Assembly: GCA_964475955.1 (NCBI GenBank) | Contig: CAYYZY010000176.1 | Coordinates: 1 to 16,202 of the forward strand | Direction of reading: 5' to 3' | DNA length: 16,202 bases | DNA from: DATKZH01 sp964475955 | GTDB taxonomy: Bacteria > Planctomycetota > Planctomycetia > Pirellulales > Thermoguttaceae | In this document: in pieces, positions 8,051 to 14,624 of the stretch | Layout: the number at the start of each line of letters is the position of its first letter | Position numbering within the stretch: the first letter of the stretch is position 1 | The notes under the pieces: model-generated | Seen by the model: the letters and a program-made list of their open reading frames with translations, nothing else | Told to the model about the DNA's origin: nothing | Databases searched by the model: none | Position numbers and translations under genes: made by a program

Positions 8051-8278
8051 GCGAAGCACGGCTACGTGCGCTGTCCGCGTGATTGACCGTGGTCCAGCTT
8101 CCGCCGTTGGGGCCGCGCGGCCGTGTATGCGGAGGATTGGGCGTGCGACGCCGTCGCGCTGCCGCACTTCAAGGAGATCGAAGAGGCCAAGGGCGAATTA
8201 CCACCTGCGGCCGGGTTCCGCGTGCGCAAGGCCTCCCGGTCGACCATGGGGTCGACCCGGCCTGAGGCTGACGAGTAG
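8051..8278 (+). pseudogene. Relic of a REP-associated tyrosine transposase (RAYT), C-terminal part
   Basis: The frame starting at 8051 reads KHGYVRCPRD, then TGA, then PWSSFRRWGRAAVYAEDWACD. This is the characteristic end of RAYT (TnpA_REP, Y1 transposase) proteins, which have KHGxVxxPxDWPxSSxxRx...YxxDWG. The TGA falls exactly where the family has Trp, so TGG has become TGA. The frame runs on to TAG at 8276-8278. Nothing upstream of 8051 matches the rest of the protein, so this is a 5'-truncated fragment with a nonsense codon. A hairpin of two GGTCGACC copies (8238-8245, 8250-8257) with a 4-base loop lies near the end. Confidence 0.65.
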
Positions 8279-8387
8279 GACGCGATTGTCCGTTGGCCGT
8301 GCCCGTGGTAGGATCGTCGATGATCGACGGGATCGGCACGTCGGCTTCGTCGCATTGGAGTCGGAGCCTCATACAGGAGGTGGAGAC

Positions 8388-8732
8388 ATGAACTCGGGCC
8401 CCCAGCAGGCGGTGGAGAGGCGTCACATCGATGCGGACCCTCGGATATGTGGCGGCAAGCCTTGCGTCATCGGAACGCGCATTCGCATGTGGGACATCCA
8501 TGTGTGGCACGACCTTCAGGGCATGACGCCGGAGGAGATCGTCGCCGAGTTCTCGCAGCTCTCCGTCGCCGACGTCCACGCCGCCCTGGCGTACTACCAC
8601 GACCACCGCGAACTCCTAGAACGGCAGAACCGCCAGGCCCAAGACCTGGTGGAGGAGCTAGGCCGCCGGTACCCCTCCAAGATCCAAGGCCGCTTGGGCA
8701 AGGACGCCGAAAATGATTCGATATCATCTTGA
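8388..8732 (+). CDS. DUF433 domain antitoxin (VapB45-like)
   Basis: A 114-residue DUF433 protein, the antitoxin half of DUF433/DUF5615 type II modules. The diagnostic segment IDADPRICGGKPCVIGTRI is present, followed by WDIHVWHDLQGMTPEEIVAEF and LSVADVHAALAYYHDH, which form the winged-helix-like core. The tail (RELLERQNRQAQDLVEELG) is helical and probably contacts the toxin. The long upstream open frame is ignored because AGGAGGT (8375-8381) lies 6 bases before ATG 8388. It overlaps the start of the DUF5615 toxin by 20 bases. The toxin is broken, so this antitoxin appears to be orphaned. Such antitoxins usually repress their own promoter; no operator is obvious here. Confidence 0.88.
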   Translation: MNSGPQQAVERRHIDADPRICGGKPCVIGTRIRMWDIHVWHDLQGMTPEEIVAEFSQLSVADVHAALAYYHDHRELLERQNRQAQDLVEELGRRYPSKIQGRLGKDAENDSISS

Positions 8733-9038
8733 CGAGAGCGTCCGCCCGGCGGTTGCCGTGGGGCTTCGCAGTCACGGCGTTGACGTGACCACCACGGTGG
8801 ATGCGGGCCTGCTCGGGGCGGCCGACGAATAACAGCTTGCCCATGCCCTCGCTGAGGGGCGCGTCCTTGTCACGCACGACGACGACTTCCTTGCCTGGCC
8901 GAGCGCGGCGCGGAGCACGCCGGCATCTGTTACTGCCACCAGCAGAAGCACTCGATCTGCAAGCTGCTTCAGATACTCCTCGTCGTGCACGAATGCTGCA
9001 CTGAGCAGGAGATGCGTGGCCACGTTGAGTTCCTCTGA
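8713..9038 (+). pseudogene. DUF5615 PIN-like toxin, disrupted by a stop codon and a frameshift
   Basis: ATG 8713 starts MIRYHLDESVRPAVAVGLRS and continues through HGVDVTTTVDAGLLGAADE, the normal start of DUF5615 PIN-like nucleases. TAA follows at 8830-8832 in place of the usual Glu or Gln codon, and the same frame resumes with QLAHALAEGRVLVTHDDDFLA, which carries the conserved acidic DDD. Around 8894-8912 the homology moves to another frame, with EHAGICYCHQQKHSI from 8913 and the end EMRGHVEFL before TGA 9036-9038. The nonsense codon and the frameshift together leave no complete toxin. The acidic active-site residues are still readable, so the decay looks recent, or the sequence contains errors. 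Confidence 0.82.
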
Positions 9039-9150
9039 GCGGTTCTGGGGGCACACGGTCGAGGACGAGGAGGATTGCGAGCGGCATTTCGATTACGTGC
9101 ATTATGACCCCGTGAAGCACGGTCAAGTGCGCTGCCTAAATCATCGCTAA
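9037..9150 (+). pseudogene. Relic of a RAYT (REP-associated tyrosine transposase), middle part
   Basis: From 9037 the frame reads ERFWGHTVEDEEDCERHF, then DYVHYDPVKHGQVRC and TAA at 9148-9150. RAYT proteins carry RFWExTIRDExDxxxHxDYIHxNPVKHG here, including the catalytic Tyr region (YVHYDP). Everything before RFW is missing and the C-terminal SSxxR region is replaced by a short tail. The fragment begins inside the stop codon of the broken DUF5615 gene, so the junction is abrupt. It is too short to act as a transposase. Confidence 0.65.
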
Positions 9151-9153
9151 TCC

Positions 9154-9168
9154 ACCGGCTCTGCCGGT
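9154..9168. repeat. REP-like palindrome next to the RAYT relic
   Basis: ACCGGC (9154-9159) TCT GCCGGT (9163-9168) forms a perfect 6-bp hairpin with a 3-base loop, four bases after the stop of the RAYT relic. A GTAG tetranucleotide follows about 9 bases later (9175-9178). RAYT genes are normally flanked by hairpins of this size that they mobilise, and a short GTAG-type guide is typical. Only one clear copy is seen in the window. Confidence 0.5.
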
Positions 9169-9210
9169 GAGAACCGTAGATATGTTGCTAGAACGACATT
9201 GAGCCTTCGC

Positions 9211-9282
9211 GGAACGCCACAGAGGGCTTTCTTTGCAGGTCGTATCAAGTGGAGCGCCGCAGAGCGCGTTCCGTACAGGCCG
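9211..9282. repeat. Degenerate 32-bp direct repeat, period 40
   Basis: GGAACGCCACAGAGGGC... at 9211-9242 and GGAGCGCCGCAGAGCGC... at 9251-9282 agree at about three quarters of positions over 32 bases, both ending CAGG(T/C)CG. Arms CGGAACGC (9210-9217) and GCGTTCCG (9266-9273) are also exact reverse complements. It lies between the RAYT relic and the minus-strand gene that ends at 9307. Function unknown. Confidence 0.4.
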
Positions 9283-9306
9283 CGTGAACGAGTCGCGTCC
9301 TTTCGT

Positions 9307-9756
9307 TTAGGCCGAAGCTTCCTCGGATTCGGCCCCCTTGGCTTCGGGAACGAGGGGAATGATGAGATCGCCATTCTCGTCGTAGCCCAGTCGCAAGGGG
9401 CCGTCGACGACGCCTCCGTCAGAATCGAAGGACCCGGTCGCGCCTTCCTGGAGGTTCAGTACGCGCCGCCCATGGCGGTCGAGCAGGTCGGCGATTTTGC
9501 GGAGCGAAGCGGCGGCCGCGTGCGGGGCGGTTTCTCGTCGGACGGTGAGCCAGATCCGCGAATCGCCCTCCATGGGAACCATCTCGAAGTGGACGTGGTC
9601 GCCGTCGGCGTCCATTTCGGGGTAGAGCACTTGGCCGTCGTCGTCCCGCGACGGCGGAATCCTTTCCGCGTCCTCCCGCTCGGGACGCTGGAGAATCAGT
9701 TCCAGCCCAAGGTATTCGTTTTGCATTGAAGTATCCATGTCGGCTTCGAGGCCCAT
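9307..9756 (-). CDS. Hypothetical acidic protein downstream of degP
   Basis: An acidic protein of up to 149 residues that I do not recognise. There is no signal peptide or membrane segment. Visible segments are YLGLELILQRPE near the N-terminus, LTVRRETAPHAAAASLRKIADLLDRHG (a probable helix) in the middle, and LRLGYDENGDLIIPLVPE near the end. The last of these looks like a small beta unit. GC3 is high, which supports a real gene. Three in-frame ATGs are possible: 9756, 9738 and 9726. The last has GGA 7 bases upstream and the first has no spaced ribosome binding site, so the protein may really be 139 residues. It follows degP on the same strand after 84 bases containing a strong hairpin. Confidence 0.6.
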   Translation of the reverse strand: MGLEADMDTSMQNEYLGLELILQRPEREDAERIPPSRDDDGQVLYPEMDADGDHVHFEMVPMEGDSRIWLTVRRETAPHAAAASLRKIADLLDRHGRRVLNLQEGATGSFDSDGGVVDGPLRLGYDENGDLIIPLVPEAKGAESEEASA

Positions 9757-9782
9757 CCTACGAACAAGGAGCGAAAGGCGGC

Positions 9783-9823
9783 CAGCCCGGCCGTCCGGGG
9801 TATTTGCCGAGGCGGCCGGGCTG
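9783..9823 (-). terminator. Hairpin terminator candidate after degP
   Basis: CAGCCCGGCCG (9783-9793) and CGGCCGGGCTG (9813-9823) form a perfect 11-bp GC-rich stem with a 19-base loop, 17 bases past the degP stop. In the minus direction it is followed by a modest T-rich stretch (TTTCGCTCCTTGTT), not a clean T-tract. It probably attenuates or ends the degP transcript before the gene at 9307-9756. Confidence 0.55.
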
Positions 9824-9840
9824 CGCCGACGAGAGCGCGG

Positions 9841-11349
<1,509 letters not shown>

Positions 11350-11360
11350 GGGGTCCTCCG

Positions 11361-11390
11361 TTCTTCTCAAGTCTTCTCCAGTCTTCTCAA
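11361..11390 (-). repeat. Three tandem 10-bp repeats in the degP leader
   Basis: On the minus strand the units are TTGAGAAGAC, TGGAGAAGAC and TTGAGAAGAA, directly before CGGAGGACCCC and the start codons. The repeat is exactly one helical turn long and purine-rich, so it could be a tandem protein-binding site or a repeated weak Shine-Dalgarno standby site. Confidence 0.6.
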
Positions 11391-11545
11391 GGGTTGTTCG
11401 AGGCGGAAGTGAGGGGTATCCAGTCCGGAGCGGACCACTCCGGTCGGGCGTATTCCGAGGCCCGAAGCGGTGTTTGGTCGCCCGATCGGAGACCTCCAGG
11501 AGCGGCTTGGCGGAGGCTTCGGGCGATCAAGGACCTGCGTCTCAA

Positions 11546-11716
11546 TCAGTTGTCTTCCGGGCCGGCTTGGGCCCGCGCCCGAGGTCCAGTTGGGCCGGGC
11601 AAGAAGCCCCCGTCGCCATCGGAGCCGAACAGCGGTTCGAACCAGTCCGGGCGTCCGGTGCATTCCCCGATCGGGGGAGCCTTCCAGTCGGGCAGTGAGA
11701 TCGGTTCGAGTTGCAT
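11546..11716 (-). CDS. Small 56-residue hypothetical protein upstream of degP
   Basis: A short gene with a very good ribosome binding site: AAGGAGG (11730-11724 on the minus strand), 7 bases before ATG 11716. The protein starts MQLEPISLPDWKAPPIGEC, continues with TGRPDWFEPLFGSDGDGGF and ends with a Gly/Pro/Arg-rich tail. It has a PDW motif twice (residues 9-11 and 23-25), no signal peptide and no recognised domain. A strong -24/-12 promoter match (11810-11795, minus strand) lies about 80 bases upstream. DegP follows after 196 bases on the same strand. It may be a small stress protein or DegP partner; function unknown. Confidence 0.6.
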   Translation of the reverse strand: MQLEPISLPDWKAPPIGECTGRPDWFEPLFGSDGDGGFLPGPTGPRARAQAGPEDN

Positions 11717-11794
11717 CCGTCTGCCTCCTTATGCCCACCACGTTTGAGGGGTAACTGGCATTTGCGTATCTCGACGACTTGTTGACAGACGCAT

Positions 11795-11810
11795 CGCACG
11801 CCCCGTGCCA
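11795..11810 (-). promoter_or_regulatory. Sigma-54 (-24/-12) promoter for the 56-residue protein and degP
   Basis: The minus strand reads TTGGCACG-GGGC-GTGCG. The -24 box TGGCACG is perfect, the invariant GG and GC are separated by the required 10 bases, and the -12 box is GTGC instead of TTGC. It points to the AAGGAGG-led small gene starting at 11716. Confidence 0.65.
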
Positions 11811-11870
11811 AATGCGCGGAGGGTGAAGCGGTCGGTGTCGACGCCGGACGTTGCGTCGTAACAACTGAAT

Positions 11871-11886
11871 TCACAAAAACTTGTGA
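11871..11886. promoter_or_regulatory. Palindrome between divergent sigma-54 promoters, candidate enhancer site
   Basis: TCACAA-AAAC-TTGTGA is a perfect 6+6 inverted repeat. It lies about 60 bases upstream of the minus-strand -24 box (11810) and about 210 bases upstream of the plus-strand one (12098), a normal range for sites bound by NtrC-type activators. It could also be a plain repressor operator. Confidence 0.45.
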
Positions 11887-12097
11887 TCGCCGGGTATCTC
11901 AAGCCGGCGAACGACCTTGGAGCCTCGACCGCAGGATTCGGCCAAATTGTCCGGAGCCTGCCCGGGGCGAGGGGCGACTTTTTGTCCGCCCAAGGAGGGG
12001 CCGAGTCTCTCCCTTCGCTCCAAAAAGGCCGTCAGAAAGCTGAGCAGGATGGCCCGGCCGCTCGCGGGGCTAGCTACCCAACAAACCACGGCGCACA

Positions 12098-12113
12098 CGG
12101 CACGTCGTTTGCT
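12098..12113 (+). promoter_or_regulatory. Sigma-54 (-24/-12) promoter for the 63-residue protein
   Basis: CGGCACG-TCGT-TTGCT carries GGCACG and TTGCT with exactly 10 bases between the invariant GG (12099-12100) and GC (12111-12112). The T before GG is C. Transcription would begin near 12124, giving a leader of about 120 bases to ATG 12245. Confidence 0.62.
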
Positions 12114-12244
12114 CGACGACGAGGTTTGGGCACGGTCCCCCTTTTGTGCAGGGAGGTCGACAGGCGGCAGGGAGGTGTCACCCGGGACCGAGGCGACGTA
12201 CGAAACCGCGATCGAGCGACCGCTAGCTTCTGAGGAGACCTGCC

Positions 12245-12436
12245 ATGTCTTGCTTTGCCATCATTGAGACGGAGGAGGGTTTGACGTTGACCCAAGTGCC
12301 GCCTCACGGCTCCCCGGAAGAGGCGGCGGCGCTGGTGGGGGCGCGGCTCGTCGACCCCGGGACATATCCCTCCTATGAAGAAGCCTACGACGCGTTGATG
12401 GCGATACCGGATCAGGTAACCGACGAATCCGATTAG
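12245..12436 (+). CDS. Small 63-residue hypothetical protein
   Basis: A short acidic protein beginning MSCFAIIETEEGLTLTQVPP, then SPEEAAALVGARLVDPGTYPSYEEAYDALMAIP and an acidic tail ending DESD. GAGGAG (12232-12237) lies 7 bases upstream of the ATG. The predicted fold is a beta hairpin followed by two helices. No signal peptide, membrane segment or known domain is seen. Codon use is like that of its neighbours. A sigma-54-type promoter precedes it, divergent from the one for degP, so it is probably part of the same stress regulon. Function unknown. Confidence 0.72.
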   Translation: MSCFAIIETEEGLTLTQVPPHGSPEEAAALVGARLVDPGTYPSYEEAYDALMAIPDQVTDESD

Positions 12437-12897
12437 TCCTACAGCGCAAGATCGAACCACGGCCGACTTCGACGTGAAACGGGGCAAAACGCGTGATCAT
12501 CTGGGAAATCCGGACACCGCTCCAGGCTGCCGAATCCCGCATCGGAGTCGAACCTGCGCTGCCGTATTGGAAGGGCGACTGCCATGCACTTGCACTGGAC
12601 GTTCGAGGGTTGCACGAACCTGCCCTCCAGTTTGGCCAGGGCCTGAAGGCGACGTGCACCTCTGTTTCGGCCGGCAGGTTGACAGGCCGCTGGTCGTCCG
12701 TGCGGAGGTTTCGCGTTGAGGTGCCTGCAATGATGAACCACGGGAACGTCGGCCCGCCGCGTCGCGGCTCCTCGTCGGCTTCGCGGCCCGACTCCGCAGC
12801 GAGGATCCCGCGAAGCCTGTTGGCCCACCCGCGCGGCCCGGTTGGCTCGCACGGGTAGGTCGTCCGTTTTGAGCCCCCAGATGCGGGGACGTGTGTC
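12437..12897. other. Intergenic region before the dnaJ-like gene
   Basis: These 461 bases have open frames on both strands but no frame with both a ribosome binding site and consistent GC3. TGG-N10-GC at 12568-12582 has sigma-54 spacing but poor -24 and -12 boxes (TGGAAGG, CTGC), so it is only a weak promoter candidate for the next gene. Confidence 0.4.
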
Positions 12898-13620
12898 ATG
12901 TCGGAAAGGCCGACAAGTCGCAGGAACTACTACGAGGTTCTCGGGTTGGTCGACACGGCCACGCCCGAGGAGGTCGACGCCGCGTTCCGCCGCCTGGCAC
13001 GCAAGTGGCATCCCGACGCCCACCCGGACCTCCCAAGACCCGCAGCCGACTTCAAACTGGTCGCCGAGGCTTACGAAGTGCTGGGGGATCCCGAGAAACG
13101 GCGGCGGTACGACGAATCCCGGTCGCGCCGCCGTCGGGGTGAAGCGGCCCCCGCAATCCGGCCGCGCCGTCGCGGGGCGCCCGATATTGGCGCGGGCTTC
13201 GGCACCGGCCCGGCGCTGGATGTGTTCGGTGAGTTTCACGCCCTTTTCGAATCCCTGTGGCGGGGCGGCTGGACGGAGACTCCCGCGGCGACCTCGGCGT
13301 CGCGGCCCGAGCTGACGGTCAGCGGCGAATTGCCTCTCACGCCGGAAGAGGCGCTGCGGGGCGGGGTCGTCCAGTTTCATTTGCGTTTCGACCAGGGGTG
13401 CCCCGAATGCGGCGGCCGCGGCAGGCGGGGCGAAGCCGCGTGCGCCGCCTGCGGCGGAAACGGCCGGATTGCGCAGGGACCGCGCCCCGTGACGATCCGT
13501 GTGCCGCCGGGCGTGCAAAGCGGATCGGTGATCCGCGTTCGCGGCGAAGGGAGGCTTCCGCCGGGGCCCGGACCGCCGGGCGACCTGTTGCTGCGCGTGC
13601 GTGTCCATCCCTGTTGGTGA
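12898..13620 (+). CDS. DnaJ-like J-domain co-chaperone, short form
   Basis: A 240-residue Hsp40-type protein that would stimulate DnaK ATPase. The N-terminal J-domain begins NYYEVLGLVDTATPEEVDAAF and has the essential HPD motif (KWHPDAHPD) and DPEKRRRYDE. A Gly/Arg-rich linker follows, then a C-terminal substrate-binding domain (LTVSGELPLTPEEALRGG) containing a half zinc finger: CPECGGRGRRGEAACAACGGNGR keeps two CxxCxGxG repeats instead of the four in classical DnaJ. The protein ends GDLLLRVRVHPCW, where full-length DnaJ would continue with CTD-II and the dimerisation helix. It is thus a short form or a truncated DnaJ; downstream DNA shows no resumed homology. GGGGA (12885-12889) lies 8 bases before ATG. 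Confidence 0.85.
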   Translation: MSERPTSRRNYYEVLGLVDTATPEEVDAAFRRLARKWHPDAHPDLPRPAADFKLVAEAYEVLGDPEKRRRYDESRSRRRRGEAAPAIRPRRRGAPDIGAGFGTGPALDVFGEFHALFESLWRGGWTETPAATSASRPELTVSGELPLTPEEALRGGVVQFHLRFDQGCPECGGRGRRGEAACAACGGNGRIAQGPRPVTIRVPPGVQSGSVIRVRGEGRLPPGPGPPGDLLLRVRVHPCW

Positions 13621-13957
13621 GGGCACCCGAGAAAGGGGCGTGTACCTGCCATTCTGTCCTCAATATGCCCGTCTGCGGTGTGACAGTCTGGCCGGATCTT
13701 CGCACGCCCGCCTACCGGCACGTGCCCGCTTAAGCCATGGCCAGCCGACGAACAGGGAGGCGGGCCATCGTACTTGTGAAGCCGGGCTTCTCTGGCACGT
13801 CTCTTGCTGCACGATCTGTGACAAGCAAAGAACCGATGTGGACGGGCCGAGGGCTCGGCGTGACATCGTGCCGGCCCCCGGTTACCGGCTTCGTTTCCTG
13901 TTCGGCGAGGCATTCGGTGACGAAGACAAGCAAAGAAGCAGAGGAGGTGATATACCC
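13621..13957. other. Leader/promoter region upstream of the small membrane protein, with a 13-bp direct repeat
   Basis: No gene is supported in these 337 bases. It contains the sigma-54 promoter at 13793-13808 and an exact 13-bp direct repeat GACAAGCAAAGAA at 13820-13832 and 13925-13937. The first copy starts at the expected transcription start and the second just before the ribosome binding site. ACTTGTGA at 13772-13779 repeats half of the palindrome at 11871-11886. Confidence 0.5.
13793..13808 (+). promoter_or_regulatory. Sigma-54 (-24/-12) promoter, near-perfect
   Basis: CTGGCACG-TCTC-TTGCT matches the YTGGCACGRNNNTTGCW consensus at every position but one. GG (13794-13795) and GC (13806-13807) are 10 bases apart. 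Transcription would start near 13819, leaving a leader of about 140 bases before ATG 13958. Confidence 0.75.
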
Positions 13958-14464
13958 ATGCCTACCACGGATTCCTTCTCAGCTCACGCGTCGACGCATG
14001 CTGTGGTTCACGAAGTGGATCGACGCCAGCTCCCCGGCGAAGCGGCGACCGCCTCCGCAGAACGGGCGCGCCCGGAAGCACGGCTTGCGGAGGGCCGCGC
14101 TCGACGCGAAAAGACGCGTCCGAAGTCGACTGGTCGGCCACCGGGGTTGTCCACAACGACTCGATCAGCCGATCCCCGACCATCGCTTGCGGGTCGAGCC
14201 GCCGCTGGTCAACCAGGGCGATTGGCGCGGCGAGCCGCCCGCCTTGACGAAGGGGTTGCTGGAGGGCAGCGCAAGATCACGACCGAGACGGGGCTCCTCG
14301 CGCTGGCCGCCCTGATCTCAACCGTGTTGGTGATTGTGTTTGCGACCGATCTGATTGTCGCTTGGCCGTTCCAGCGGCACAGCCTCCTGATGGACGTTAC
14401 GGTCGTGCTCTGCGGGCTCGTGCTGGCCACTCTGAGCTGGTCCACTTACCGGGAGATGCACTGA
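13958..14464 (+). CDS. Small two-helix membrane protein, reading frame probably shifted
   Basis: In the frame opened by ATG 13958 (AGGAGGT at 13942-13948, 9 bases upstream) the product is 168 residues. The last 60 residues look real: ITTETGLLALAALISTVLVIVFATDLIVAW is a transmembrane helix, LLMDVTVVLCGLVLATLSWSTY a second, and the end is REMH. The first 105 residues are Arg/Ala/Thr-rich with mediocre GC3 and resemble an out-of-frame reading. The other register, from ATG 13998 (MLWFTKWIDASSP), has high GC3 and contains VEPPLVNQGDWRGEPPALTK just before the helices, so a frameshift near 14261-14270 is likely. Between about 14115 and 14180 the third register (DASEVDWSATGVVHNDSI) also looks coding. 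The gene may be a multiply frameshifted relic. The sigma-54 promoter upstream suggests a stress or envelope role. No family recognised. Confidence 0.55.
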   Translation: MPTTDSFSAHASTHAVVHEVDRRQLPGEAATASAERARPEARLAEGRARREKTRPKSTGRPPGLSTTTRSADPRPSLAGRAAAGQPGRLARRAARLDEGVAGGQRKITTETGLLALAALISTVLVIVFATDLIVAWPFQRHSLLMDVTVVLCGLVLATLSWSTYREMH

Positions 14465-14624
14465 CGTGATCCGCAACCCTCTCTTGGCGGCATCGCGGTA
14501 TCCACCCGGCATCACCGACCACGCCGTCCAGAGCCCTTTGGACCGAGTCGGAATCCACAACGTGTACCGGACCGTGCTGTTCCGCATCAAGCACGACGTA
14601 ATCGAGTGATTCGCGGTCCGCCCG

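Larger units (their letters stand above)
11717..12244. other. Divergent regulatory region of 528 bases
   Basis: This gap between two divergent small genes holds no convincing gene. It contains the two sigma-54-type promoters and the palindrome listed separately. A TTGACA at 11782-11787 (plus strand) has no good -10 partner. Only the elements named are supported. Confidence 0.5.

Noticed and set aside
8238..8257. GGTCGACC-ATGG-GGTCGACC as a separate regulatory hairpin
   Set aside because: It lies inside the decayed RAYT tail and each arm is self-palindromic, so it may be chance or a relic REP; it is mentioned only within that entry.
11782..11810. TTGACA as a sigma-70 promoter on the plus strand
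   Set aside because: No acceptable -10 box at 16-18 bases, and the region overlaps the better -24/-12 element on the other strand.
12568..12582. Fourth sigma-54 promoter for the dnaJ-like gene (TGGAAGG-N4-ACTGCC)
   Set aside because: Only the GG-N10-GC spacing fits; both boxes deviate strongly, so it is noted as weak and not called.
12493..12858. Plus-strand 121-codon frame (GTG start) between the 63-residue gene and dnaJ
   Set aside because: No ribosome binding site, no steady GC3, no recognisable motif.
12439..13626. 395-codon minus-strand frame spanning the region before and over the dnaJ-like gene
   Set aside because: Composition is typical of out-of-frame GC-rich DNA, and it overlaps the J-domain gene whose HPD and Cys motifs are on the other strand.
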